This document shows positions 1 through 7,935 of a stretch of DNA of 26,946 nt, in pieces. Numbering within the stretch: position 1 is the first letter of the stretch; each line of letters opens with the position of its first letter. Source of the DNA: SYFY01 sp031385325 (GTDB lineage: Bacteria > Pseudomonadota > Gammaproteobacteria > Pseudomonadales > Azotimanducaceae); contig JANNBJ010000236.1 in NCBI GenBank assembly GCA_031385325.1, positions 1 through 26,946 of the forward strand, given 5' to 3'. A program made the translations under genes and the position numbers. Below the pieces are notes generated by a model. It was given only the letters and a program-made list of their open reading frames with translations. It was not told the origin of the DNA and did not search any database.

Positions 1-159
1 AGTCAACAAACCGCCTCACACACAGAAATCCTGACAACTCCCATTCGCGCGTACTTGCGCTCACTGTCACGTTTCCACCGCCATGTGGAACCCTTTCTAA
101 GGGGATTTTTCTGCGGTCAGGCGTACTGGGATTCCGGAGGAGACGCATCACCTGCCGAA

Positions 160-290
160 CGCTGGACTACCGAGCCGTTGCAGCGACCGGTAGCAGAGTA
201 TCAGCGTCTGTTGCACCACGCTCACGTCATTGAGGTACGCGGCGAAGCTACACCATCAACATGAAAGCGGGTGGGCCAGATTTAAGTTGC
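160..290 (+). pseudogene. IS21-family IstB (transposition helper ATPase), broken C-terminal fragment
   Basis: An open frame covers about 55-264. Only its end is recognisable: the string LLHHAHVIEVRGE (about 208-246) matches the C-terminal stretch of IS21 IstB-like ATP-binding proteins, which usually read RLLHHAHxxxxxGESY. A one-base deletion near 244-246 breaks the frame; shifting frame there restores the expected S-Y after G-E. The part before this string fits IstB poorly, so the fragment is degraded as well as truncated by the window edge. Positions 1-159 hold nothing else I can recognise. The fragment reads rightwards and stops just before the phospholipase operon, which lies on the other strand. 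It is an IS relic and not expected to be functional. Confidence 0.5.
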
Positions 291-400
291 CGCAGTTGCG
301 CACGTGAACGCTTAGAGAAACGCCCAATCGTTGACACGGTAACGATGGCCGTCGATCACACACAAAAGCATGCCTTGGTCTGCCAACGCCGACCCTTGCC
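291..400. other. Non-coding gap, possible right end of the IS21 relic
   Basis: No gene is visible here. The stretch just after the istB fragment (about 277-300, containing GGCCAGATTTAAGTTGCCGC) resembles the sequence that usually follows istB at the right end of IS21-type elements. A terminal repeat cannot be confirmed without a reference element. The rest, up to the stop of the next gene at 401, shows nothing distinctive. I see no convincing terminator for the minus-strand operon that ends here. Confidence 0.3.
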
Positions 401-1357
401 CTAGTCTGCTGTCTGCTGGCGCAAGTGCTCGTCGCGCTTCATGGACAGGTACTCATTCCGTTCCAGCTCATGCAATTGCCGTGGGTACTGTTCGACGGCG
501 GTAAACCAGCTCTGCAAGCGTTGTTCAAGCTGCGCGGCCGGGGCGCCCGAGTCGGCCGCCAGAAAACTATCTATGGCAAGGTAGTAACGCATGGTGTTGC
601 GTTCCACCATGGCACGCGTGCCTTGCACCAACTGGGCTTCCCCATCTCCCGTTGCAGGTAAAACGGTGAAGCCGACTTTGGAGCTGGACACAGTGGCAAG
701 GTAGGCCTGCATGGCCAGTCGAGCGGCAAAATTCATGGAATAGGAATAGGTCAGATGCAGCAGTGACTGACCGCCTTTGCCCGGAATCACTTCCAGCGCA
801 ATGCGGTAATCACTGGTTCCAAGCGGCCCGGTTTTCGCGGCCAGCTCAACGGCCAAAAAAGTCGGCGTATTGGCCGGTGTGGTGTAACTGAAAACCACCC
901 TGGGCGCGTCCTCCAGACTCTGCGGCGTCTTCTTGCCAATATTGAGCTTGAGGGTGGTGCCGCCTGGGGCCAGCGCCACCCGGCAATACTTGGTATTGGC
1001 GTGCAGCGACACCACGTCGCACCAATGTTCGGGATTGCTCAAGCCACGCCGCACGGCGTCAAAAGGATGGTCAACAACAGCGTGGATATTGCCGGTGGCT
1101 CGGCGAGACGATTCCCGCGAATCCAGCACCACGGGTCGGTTGAACGGGTTGTTCTGCAAGCGTTGCTCAAGCGCCTGGAAATTCGAGCGCAGGGCCTGCG
1201 CGCGCGCCGCTTCCGCATGGGCGGGCACGACCGCCACTGCCAGGTAAAGCGTGAGGCCAAATTGGATGAGCAGCGGCCGCGCAAGCTGCCAAGTTGGCCA
1301 AGTGGGGTAAGTGGAGCATGCAGACCCAGAACGGGTCACCGTTTTGCAGGTGGTCAT
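401..1357 (-). CDS. Exported protein of unknown function, possible START/SRPBCC-like fold
   Basis: This is a 318-residue protein. The ATG at 1357 overlaps the TGA of the upstream phospholipase gene (ATGA), and GGGAG lies about 8 bases before it, so I prefer this start over one 66 bases upstream. A hydrophobic stretch at about residues 29-46 ends in A-H-A (46-48), a likely signal peptidase I site, so the protein is probably periplasmic. The mature part has a pattern I associate with a START-like lipid-binding fold: a VDHPFDAVRRGL segment near the start, an NPEHWCD segment, a GPLGTSDYRI strand, then MNFAARLAMQAYL and a late ERNTMRYYLAI helix. No catalytic motif is visible. Translational coupling to a PLD enzyme suggests a role with phospholipid or another lipid, but this is inference. 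Two cysteines follow the HW motif (HWC, YC) and could pair in the periplasm. Confidence 0.7.
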   Translation of the reverse strand: MTTCKTVTRSGSACSTYPTWPTWQLARPLLIQFGLTLYLAVAVVPAHAEAARAQALRSNFQALEQRLQNNPFNRPVVLDSRESSRRATGNIHAVVDHPFDAVRRGLSNPEHWCDVVSLHANTKYCRVALAPGGTTLKLNIGKKTPQSLEDAPRVVFSYTTPANTPTFLAVELAAKTGPLGTSDYRIALEVIPGKGGQSLLHLTYSYSMNFAARLAMQAYLATVSSSKVGFTVLPATGDGEAQLVQGTRAMVERNTMRYYLAIDSFLAADSGAPAAQLEQRLQSWFTAVEQYPRQLHELERNEYLSMKRDEHLRQQTAD

Positions 1358-2733
1358 AACCAGTACTCCCAGATTCTGGAAAGCCCTTCTTTGATCTGGA
1401 AATGAAGGGGGCGACCTTGCCATTTGCCGAGCGTGATTTCGTTGGATGCTGCCAGGTCGCGATCGAACATTGTTTGCACCTGCAGGCCGAAGTCAGCGCC
1501 CAAAATGACGGCGTTGAGCTCTTCGTTGTGCAGAAAACTTCGCCAGTCGAGGTTGGTGGAACCGATGGTGGCCCATACCCCGTCAATCAGCGCCGTTTTG
1601 GAATGCAGGATGACCCCTTGCCGTTCATAAATCTTGACGCCGGATTGAAGCAGCTGCTCGTAATAACTGCGCCCCGCGTGAAAAATCAGCCAGGAATCGG
1701 TCTGACTGGGCAGAATCAGTTTCACCACAACACCACGCGCAACCGCTGCCGCCAGCGCCGCCAGCAGCTGCGGGTCTGGGGCGAAATAGGCATTGGTCAA
1801 GTTCACACTGGTCTCGGCGTTGCCAATCGCCGACAGCAAAGTGGCATAGATCAGACTGAAAGGATCGCTGGGCGAACTGCCGATGGCGCGCACGACCTGG
1901 TGACCGGCAGTCACAGGAGGAGGGAAAAAAAGGCTGTCGGCCAGAGACGGGCCGTTTTGTTTGGCCCAGGTTGCCAGGAAGAGTTTTTGCAGCTCCGCCA
2001 CCACCGGCCCTTGCAGTTGCAGATCCGTGTCGCGCCAGGCGACGACTTTTGCTTGCTGCAGTTTGCGGGCCGTGCCGCGACCCGAGCCACCCGAATAAAC
2101 ACTGCTGATATTGATGCCGCCCAGGAAGGCGATGTGACCATCGACTACCAGCAGTTTGCGATGATCCCGCTGGTTCAGGCTCCAACCGGCACGGGCCAAC
2201 AGGGGATTGACCGGGTTGAATTCAAGAACCTGCATGCCGCTGTCGGTCAACTTCGCAAAAAAGGCCGCCGGTGTCCCGATCGTTCCGACGCTGTCCCGAA
2301 TGATGTTGACCGCAATGCCCTGCTTGCGCTTGGCCAGCAGCGCCTGCATAAATTGCTGACCGATGTCGTCATCGTCCAGGATGTAGGTCTCCAGGTTGAT
2401 ATGGTCGCGGGCGCCTTCAATGGCGGCAAACATGGCGCGGTAAGTAGCCGGCCCATCCTGCAACAGCGTGACCTGGTTGCCCGTGGTCAGTGGGCTGCCG
2501 ACAATCGCTTCCTCCAAGGCCAGATGCCGGTCAAAGATGTTGGTTTCCTCACCGCGACTTCGTAAGTTGTCCAGAATGGCTTTGCTTTGTGCGGCAGACA
2601 GTACGCCGCGTGCCCCTTCGAGTTGCGGTTGGGAAAGGCGCGCCAGACCAGGGCGAATGGTCGGCAGGCTGGTGCAGCTCACCCACACGGTCAACGCCAA
2701 CAGGAGCAAAAGAGTGAGTCGCAGGACGGGCAT
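1354..2733 (-). CDS. Phospholipase D / cardiolipin-synthase-like protein
   Basis: This 459-residue protein has two HKD motifs, the defining feature of the PLD superfamily. The first is HRKLLVVD (H191, K193, D198) and the second HSKTALID (H377, K379, D384), each followed by the usual G-G-I-N or G-S-T-N-L-D segment. Both active-site halves are intact. The family makes cardiolipin from phosphatidylglycerol (or PG plus PE) or hydrolyses phosphodiesters. The N-terminus (residues 3-19) is one hydrophobic segment ending in WVSC; C20 could be a lipoprotein cysteine, but W at position -3 is atypical, so an uncleaved anchor is also possible. The two transmembrane helices of E. coli ClsA are absent, so it is closer to ClsB/ClsC types. 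It is the first gene of a two-gene operon with the exported protein ending at 401. The Shine-Dalgarno is weak. The substrate cannot be told from sequence. Confidence 0.88.
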   Translation of the reverse strand: MPVLRLTLLLLLALTVWVSCTSLPTIRPGLARLSQPQLEGARGVLSAAQSKAILDNLRSRGEETNIFDRHLALEEAIVGSPLTTGNQVTLLQDGPATYRAMFAAIEGARDHINLETYILDDDDIGQQFMQALLAKRKQGIAVNIIRDSVGTIGTPAAFFAKLTDSGMQVLEFNPVNPLLARAGWSLNQRDHRKLLVVDGHIAFLGGINISSVYSGGSGRGTARKLQQAKVVAWRDTDLQLQGPVVAELQKLFLATWAKQNGPSLADSLFFPPPVTAGHQVVRAIGSSPSDPFSLIYATLLSAIGNAETSVNLTNAYFAPDPQLLAALAAAVARGVVVKLILPSQTDSWLIFHAGRSYYEQLLQSGVKIYERQGVILHSKTALIDGVWATIGSTNLDWRSFLHNEELNAVILGADFGLQVQTMFDRDLAASNEITLGKWQGRPLHFQIKEGLSRIWEYWL

Positions 2734-2835
2734 CTTGTTTCAAGCGTGAGTTCGGGCCGGGCGCGGCACCACGGTGAGCGCAGTGGTTTTCGGTGCAACT
2801 TGAGTCTGATGGCGGCGCCGCGGTATGGCGGTGTG

Positions 2836-3018
2836 TTAGCGCACACATCTCAAGCAAATGCGCTGACCAATTTGCGTGATAACCGCAGTCAATGCAGTCC
2901 GGTCACGTGCACGACTGGCCAAAACGATGTCGTGTCCGGTGCGCTCGGCAATGGCCGAGACCGACAGACCTTGTCGATGTAACTCCACAATCATGATCAA
3001 TTCCTCGAGGTTGACCAC
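2836..3018 (-). pseudogene. IS21-family IstA transposase, 5' fragment
   Basis: The GTG at 3018 is preceded by AGGAGGACAG, a strong ribosome site. The first 28 or so residues include EELIMIVELHRQGLSVSAIA and then ERTGHD, matching the N-terminal helix-turn-helix of IS21 IstA transposases. After TGHD (near 2930) the match stops: the expected PKTVRKYI continuation is missing and the frame runs through unrelated residues to a stop at 2836. The catalytic DDE domain is absent. This is the stub of an element truncated early in istA, reading leftwards towards the PLD operon. The rest of the 2734-2929 interval has no recognisable gene. Confidence 0.72.
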
Positions 3019-3132
3019 CTGTCCTCCTGCACGCTCACCATAGAACGGCAAGGGTAGGTCAGGGATCAGGGTTCAATCTGGGGAATTTTCAATTGGCAAC
3101 TTTGGGGGAGTATTCAGCCGGTAGTGACCACC
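3019..3132 (-). mobile_element. Left end of an IS21-type element with two internal repeats
   Basis: Upstream of the istA stub are two imperfect 20-base direct repeats, at 3080-3099 (GGGGAATTTTCAATTGGCAA) and 3105-3124 (GGGGAGTATTCAGCCGGTAG), agreeing at about 13 of 20 positions. Multiple transposase-binding repeats of this kind are typical of IS21 left ends. The likely outer tip is at about 3128-3132, only a few bases from the stop of the MFS gene at 3140, so the element appears to have inserted just downstream of that gene. No target duplication partner can be identified because the rest of the element is gone. Confidence 0.55.
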
Positions 3133-3139
3133 TATTCCA

Positions 3140-4342
3140 TCAAGCAAGAATCTGTTGCCGACGCACATGCCAAAGCCGCGTCGTAAAGATCAGCAACAGT
3201 GTCACGATGAGCATGCCGATCACTGGTACCCAGACAGCATTGCGTGGCCCGAATGCATCAACACAAGCACCCAGTACCACGCTGCCGATAGGCATGCCAC
3301 CCATCATGCCGAGTGAAAACACCGAGAGCAGCCGTGCGCGATGGGATTCAGGTGCGGCCTCCTGAACGATGGAGCGCGACATCGTCATGCCCATCCCGCC
3401 ACAAACGCCCCACAGATAAATCACGAAGTAGAAGACCGGTTGCGTCAGCTCCTGCGTCAGTACGCTGAGCATCGACAGGCTGACCAGGCTACCGATCAAC
3501 AATGCGCGACCGGAGTTTTCGATGCCACCTCGCCGCATCAACCAGAAAATCGTGGTGCTGCTACCGAGCATGTTGGCGGCGAAGGCGATGGCGATCTCCT
3601 GGGAGCTGCCACCGTAGATGTCCCGAATCATGAGCGGCAGCACGACGATGTAACTGCCCGCAAAAAAAAGTCCGGTTGAAAATGCCTGTATCACTGCGGG
3701 GCGTATCGTTTCCGAGTGCCAGGCCATGCGTAGCCCTTCGGCGATGTCGCGTAACGGATGCTGCCGAGGCGCCTTGCTCACAGTTGGCGCCGCGAGTGGA
3801 ATCTTCCGGGTGGCCAATAACGCGCAGAACATCGCAGTGCTCTGCAGCACCAGCACGATGGTGATGCCCATGCTCGATGCCATGGCGCCAATGGCGAAAC
3901 CGACGATCTGGATCGAGAACTGGACACCGATGACAAGAATCACGACACGCTGGATTTCCTTGCCAGCGATGCGATTCAGCAGTGCATCGCGGGCCGGTTG
4001 TGCAAAAGCCCCCAGGGTTCCACCGAACACCGCCCAGCCGATCAGCACGCTGTACGTGAGCATCCCCTGCCAATCCAGCACCGCAATCACCAGCGGTGGC
4101 AGCAGCATGATGGATTGAATGAACAGCAGCAGCTTGCGCTGGTCCAGACGATCACCCAGCACCCCGCCCCACAGCAGCAGAAACAACATGGGAATCTGAC
4201 CGGACATCTGCGCGAGGCCTACCCGGGTTGGCGATTCATGCAGATAAACGGCAACCAGGTACGGGAAAAGCACCATCTGTATGCCGCCGGGAATGAGGAA
4301 CAGTGCAGAGCTGGTGAGATACCAGCGCAGACCGGCAGTCAT
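3140..4342 (-). CDS. MFS transporter, EntS/MFS_3-like efflux protein
   Basis: This 400-residue integral membrane protein has about 12 hydrophobic segments. The ATG at 4342 has AGGTGG five bases before it; a longer frame upstream (to 4504) has low-complexity, non-membrane residues and overlaps polB, so I reject that start. The loop between TM2 and TM3 carries GVLGDRLDQRKLL, the MFS signature G-x-L-x-D-R-x-x-R/K. A later segment, RARLLSVFSLGMMGGMPIG, matches the R-G-R-(V)-x-S motif seen in the MFS_3 (EntS-like) group. Such proteins export siderophores, drugs or other small molecules by proton antiport; the substrate is unknown. It is divergent from DNA polymerase II with a very short shared upstream region. 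The second MFS protein in this window (10006-11259) has the same architecture. Confidence 0.85.
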   Translation of the reverse strand: MTAGLRWYLTSSALFLIPGGIQMVLFPYLVAVYLHESPTRVGLAQMSGQIPMLFLLLWGGVLGDRLDQRKLLLFIQSIMLLPPLVIAVLDWQGMLTYSVLIGWAVFGGTLGAFAQPARDALLNRIAGKEIQRVVILVIGVQFSIQIVGFAIGAMASSMGITIVLVLQSTAMFCALLATRKIPLAAPTVSKAPRQHPLRDIAEGLRMAWHSETIRPAVIQAFSTGLFFAGSYIVVLPLMIRDIYGGSSQEIAIAFAANMLGSSTTIFWLMRRGGIENSGRALLIGSLVSLSMLSVLTQELTQPVFYFVIYLWGVCGGMGMTMSRSIVQEAAPESHRARLLSVFSLGMMGGMPIGSVVLGACVDAFGPRNAVWVPVIGMLIVTLLLIFTTRLWHVRRQQILA

Positions 4343-4377
4343 CGAACCACCTGAAGTTGATAGTGCACAATGTCGGG
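4343..4377. promoter_or_regulatory. 35-base divergent intergenic region between the MFS gene and polB
   Basis: The two start codons are only 35 bases apart, and the MFS Shine-Dalgarno (AGGTGG on the minus strand) takes up part of that. There is too little room for two complete sigma-70 promoters, so at least one promoter must overlap the opposite coding region. If polB instead began at the in-frame TTG at 4357, the gap would shrink to 14 bases. I cannot pick out -10/-35 boxes with confidence. Confidence 0.4.
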
Positions 4378-6711
4378 ATGGTGACGTATCGCGGCGTGAT
4401 CTACCAGACAAGCTATCGCATCGAGCAGGGCAAGCCGGTGGTGCAGGCCTATGGGCGTCTGGAAACAGGCGAGTCCTTTCTGCTGCGCGACTCGCGGGAA
4501 ACACCGCATTTCTACATCCGCTCGGCGGATATCCCGAAAGCCGCCCATACCGTCAAGGCGCTCCCCACGGGCTGGACCGATATGTCCGGGCAGCCCATGG
4601 CGCGTGTTGATGCGACCACACCACCCGACGTCCCGGGAATTCGCGACCGCCTGACCGGCATGGGCATCGAAACCTTCGAGGCTGACCTGCGGTTTGCGAT
4701 GCGTTATCTCATCGATCGCAGCATTCGTGCCGGCGTCGAAATCGAAGGCACGCCCCGTGCCGGGGAAGGAGTGACCTGGATCTTCAATGATGCGAAGGTC
4801 GAGCCGTCTGATGCACGTATCACGCCGCGGGTTCTGGCCTTTGATATCGAGACCTCACCCAAGGCGGATCGTCTCCTCGCCATCTCGATTTATGGTCTCG
4901 GCGCCGATGAAGTGGCGATTGTTTATGGCACCGGTCGCCGGATGCCGGAACGCGCAATCAGCATGAAGGATGAACGGGCGGCGCTGCTGTGGTTCGCCGA
5001 GCGACTTCGACAACTGGATGTCGACATCATCACCGGCTGGAACGTCGTCGACTTCGATCTGGCGACCCTGGCCCGAGTCAGCGAACGTCTCGCCATGCCG
5101 TTCATGCTCGGGCGCGATCGTGGTGGTGTGCGTATCCGCGCGGCAGAAGGTTATTTCGGTAGTGGCAACGCAACCATCAATGGTCGTGTTGTGCTTGATG
5201 GCATCGATCTGTTGCGTGGTGCCTTTGTGCGGATGAATGACTACTCACTCGATGCCGTGGCGCGTGAAGTGCTTGGCGAAGGCAAGGCCGTGCACGGAGA
5301 TGTCAAAGATCGGGTGACCGAGATCCTGCACAACTATCGCCATGATCTGCCTGCGTTTGCGTTGTATGCCCGCACCGATTCGCGCCTCGCGCTGGCCATT
5401 GTCGACAAGCTCGGCCTCATCGAGCTGGCCTTCGCACGTTCGCGGCTGACCGGCATGATGCCGGATCGTGTCGCGGCCAGTATCGCCTCGTTCGATGCGG
5501 TGTATCTGGAAGCCCTGCATCGTCGACACATCGTGGCGCCATCGGTGCGATTTGATGATTCCAGAGTTCATGCCGCGCAAGCCGGCGGGCAGGTGTTCGA
5601 ACCTATCACCGGCATGCACAAGCTGGTGTGGGTATTCGACTACAAGAGCCTCTACCCAAGCATCATGCGTACCTGGGGCATTGACCCGCTGCAGTTTTTA
5701 CGCGCCGAAGGGCTGCCGGATGACTGCGTCACGCGGCTTGTTTCTGGTGCGCGGTTTGCACCGGCGAGTAGCGATGAACCCGCGATATTGCCGGCGTTGC
5801 TGGATGGCCTGTTTGCCGCGAGAGAGCGGGCCAAGAAGAATAAGGATGGCATCGCGTCCCAAGCCATCAAGATTCTGATGAACAGTTTTTATGGTGTGCT
5901 CGGCACACCCGCATGTCGCTTTTATAGCCCGGCGATTGCCAATGCGATCACGGGGCAGGGCCGTTACCTGCTGGGCTGGTCGAAACAGTGGTTCGAAAGT
6001 CGAGGGTACCGTGTGCTCTACGGCGATACCGACAGCGTGTTCGTGCAAGCCGGGCTTGATGATCAGACTGCCGCACATGCCATCGGCCTGTCGCTGGTCA
6101 AAGCAATCAACGTTGATCTGGCGGCCCATGTGCAGGCCATATCCGGCCTCGACAGCAAACTCGAACTTGAATACGAAAAGCTCTATGCCAAGCTCTTTCT
6201 TGCCTCGGTTCGCCATGGTACGAGCGGTGCACGCAAACGTTATGCGGGTGTGCTCGTCGGGGAAACGACGCCGGAATTTGTCGGCATGGAAGTAGTGCGT
6301 CGTGACTGGACGGAGCTCGCCAAGCAGGTGCAACGCGAACTCTATCAGCGACTGTTCACGGAACAACCCGTTGTCGACTATCTGCATGATCTGGTGGGCG
6401 CAGTGCGACGCGGCGAATGCAACGATCTGCTGGTCTATCGCAAAGGCCTGCGAAAAGACATGCGCGAATACACCACCAGCACACCACCTCACGTTGCTGC
6501 GGCACGTAAATCCAGGACCAAACCCGGCAACATTATCGCCTATGTGATGACCGTGGCCGGACCGGAACCCCTTGATGGCATCACGGCAGCCTACGACCTC
6601 GAACACTACATTGAAAAACAGGTGCGCCCGGTGGCAGAACCGGTGCTCGCGGCACTGGGACTCGATTTTGCCCAGGTTGTTGGTGATGACCGTCAGTTAG
6701 GTCTGTTCTGA
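4378..6711 (+). CDS. polB: DNA polymerase II (family B)
   Basis: This 777-residue protein matches E. coli Pol II (783 residues) in length. All exonuclease and polymerase motifs are present. Exo I is DIET (156-159), Exo II is NVVDFD (222-227), and Exo III is YARTD (330-334). Motif A is DYKSLYPS (421-428), motif B is KILMNSFYG (498-506) and motif C is YGDTDS (548-553), followed by a conserved RKRYAG segment. Both proofreading and polymerisation should therefore work. In E. coli Pol II is SOS-induced and takes part in translesion synthesis and restart. I chose the ATG at 4378; the frame is open to a TTG at 4357, which also lacks a good ribosome site. No LexA box is visible in the short upstream gap. 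The 3' end overlaps the convergent gene by 15 bases. Confidence 0.96.
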   Translation: MVTYRGVIYQTSYRIEQGKPVVQAYGRLETGESFLLRDSRETPHFYIRSADIPKAAHTVKALPTGWTDMSGQPMARVDATTPPDVPGIRDRLTGMGIETFEADLRFAMRYLIDRSIRAGVEIEGTPRAGEGVTWIFNDAKVEPSDARITPRVLAFDIETSPKADRLLAISIYGLGADEVAIVYGTGRRMPERAISMKDERAALLWFAERLRQLDVDIITGWNVVDFDLATLARVSERLAMPFMLGRDRGGVRIRAAEGYFGSGNATINGRVVLDGIDLLRGAFVRMNDYSLDAVAREVLGEGKAVHGDVKDRVTEILHNYRHDLPAFALYARTDSRLALAIVDKLGLIELAFARSRLTGMMPDRVAASIASFDAVYLEALHRRHIVAPSVRFDDSRVHAAQAGGQVFEPITGMHKLVWVFDYKSLYPSIMRTWGIDPLQFLRAEGLPDDCVTRLVSGARFAPASSDEPAILPALLDGLFAARERAKKNKDGIASQAIKILMNSFYGVLGTPACRFYSPAIANAITGQGRYLLGWSKQWFESRGYRVLYGDTDSVFVQAGLDDQTAAHAIGLSLVKAINVDLAAHVQAISGLDSKLELEYEKLYAKLFLASVRHGTSGARKRYAGVLVGETTPEFVGMEVVRRDWTELAKQVQRELYQRLFTEQPVVDYLHDLVGAVRRGECNDLLVYRKGLRKDMREYTTSTPPHVAAARKSRTKPGNIIAYVMTVAGPEPLDGITAAYDLEHYIEKQVRPVAEPVLAALGLDFAQVVGDDRQLGLF

Positions 6712-7923
6712 CCCTGATCGGGAGCTACTGTCAGAAAAATGCATCGACTGAAACAAGACCGTCAACGCACTCGCTCCTGCCACACTGCAGATCGCCAGAC
6801 ACCACTGCGGCTGGGTCGACCACAACAGCAGCACTGCTGCAAAGACTATTCCGACCAGTCGCGCCAGTTCCATAAAAGGTGCATAACCCCGGCCCTCCAG
6901 CATTGCACCTTGTGTGTAATAGCCGAACGCAATCAACACTGCGAGCGAATAAACCCAAGGCCGGCTCAGTTCGTTTTCCCAGCCAATGAGCACAAAGGTC
7001 GAAATAACCAGCAACCAGAAGTGGATAAACGTATAGCGCTTGGTGAAGGCGGTGATCTGCGGGTCGAACTTCGGTGCCAGCCAGTCATGCGGTGACTGAT
7101 CCGTGCCAGCGGGCTTGAACCCCGGCCCCTTGAACCAGAGTGTGATCTTGTCGGACCATCGGGTGGCCGCAAAGGTGTCCCGAATGCCCTGCACGTAAAC
7201 ATGCAGATTCGCCCACAGCGGGTTGAAGCTGTTCAGCTGCTCAGTGACGCCGTACACACAGGGCTCGCTCTCCCGTTCATCCTCGAACGTTCCAAACAAG
7301 CGATCCCACAGGACAAATACTCCACCGTAGTTGCGATCGATGTAGCAGGGGTTCTTGGCGTGATGCACACGATGATTGGACGGTGTCACGAGGATCCTGT
7401 CGATGACGCCCAACCGCCGCACGTGCTCGGTGTGCACCCAGAACTGGTAGATGAGATTGAGGCTGCCGACGGCAATCAGCATCGGCGTTGGAAAGCCGAG
7501 CATGTACAACGGCGCGTAGAAGATGCCACCGAGAAAACCCGTGCTGGTCTGACGCAGTGCGGTGGAGAGGTTGTACTCCTCGCTCTGGTGATGCGCGGAA
7601 TGTGCTGCCCAGAGAATTCGCCATTCATGGCCGAAGCGATGCAGGAAGTAGTAACACAGATCGTACAGCACGAACGCAGCGATCCAGGCCAGTGGACTCT
7701 CCATGGAGACGGCCAGCACGGTGTGGCCATTCAGGATCCAATCGAACAGGACACCGAATAGCCCCAACCGAACTACCCCCATCAGTCGAGACAGGGTACC
7801 CATCGACAAACTCGCCAGCGTGTCGTTGAGCCGGTACTGAAACCGCCCGGTCACCTTTGCGTAGACAAACTCAACCAAGATCGCGAGGATGAAAAACGGG
7901 ATGGCATAGGGAACAAAGTTCAT
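6697..7923 (-). CDS. Alkylglycerol monooxygenase-like membrane di-iron hydroxylase (fatty acid hydroxylase superfamily)
   Basis: This 408-residue multi-pass membrane protein has the histidine boxes of the superfamily: HRFGH (H95, H99), HSAHH (H108, H111, H112), a WVHTEH pair (H164, H167) and NHRVHH (H184, H187, H188). It also has features I recall from vertebrate alkylglycerol monooxygenase (AGMO/TMEM195): EEYNLSTALRQ right after the second box, YQFWVHTE, VHHxxNxxYIDxNYxGV and WDxLFGTFE, then a FKGPG segment and a C-terminal set of helices. Length is close to human AGMO (445). AGMO cleaves the ether bond of alkylglycerols using tetrahydrobiopterin; substrate and cofactor here are unknown. The ATG at 7923 has no clear Shine-Dalgarno and lies 12 bases from the divergent DUF1295 start. 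Upstream residues in the longer frame are hydrophilic and overlap that gene, so I reject them. The stop overlaps polB by 15 bases. Confidence 0.88.
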   Translation of the reverse strand: MNFVPYAIPFFILAILVEFVYAKVTGRFQYRLNDTLASLSMGTLSRLMGVVRLGLFGVLFDWILNGHTVLAVSMESPLAWIAAFVLYDLCYYFLHRFGHEWRILWAAHSAHHQSEEYNLSTALRQTSTGFLGGIFYAPLYMLGFPTPMLIAVGSLNLIYQFWVHTEHVRRLGVIDRILVTPSNHRVHHAKNPCYIDRNYGGVFVLWDRLFGTFEDERESEPCVYGVTEQLNSFNPLWANLHVYVQGIRDTFAATRWSDKITLWFKGPGFKPAGTDQSPHDWLAPKFDPQITAFTKRYTFIHFWLLVISTFVLIGWENELSRPWVYSLAVLIAFGYYTQGAMLEGRGYAPFMELARLVGIVFAAVLLLWSTQPQWCLAICSVAGASALTVLFQSMHFSDSSSRSGSEQT

Positions 7924-7935
7924 GGCAGCGTACGT
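7924..7935. promoter_or_regulatory. 12-base divergent gap between the AGMO-like and DUF1295 genes
   Basis: The two ATG codons (7921-7923 on minus, 7936-7938 on plus) are separated by only GCAGCGTACGT. Neither has a recognisable Shine-Dalgarno, so each mRNA may be leaderless or the 5' regions must overlap head to head. A later ATG at 7960 for the plus gene would widen the gap to 36 bases and still leave a full first membrane helix. Confidence 0.4.

Noticed and set aside
1402..2565. 387-codon open frame on the plus strand
   Set aside because: It lies entirely antisense to the PLD gene, whose two HKD motifs prove the minus-strand reading; no domain is recognisable in the plus frame.
5698..6606. 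302-codon open frame on the minus strand
   Set aside because: Antisense to the polymerase motifs of polB; no recognisable domain.
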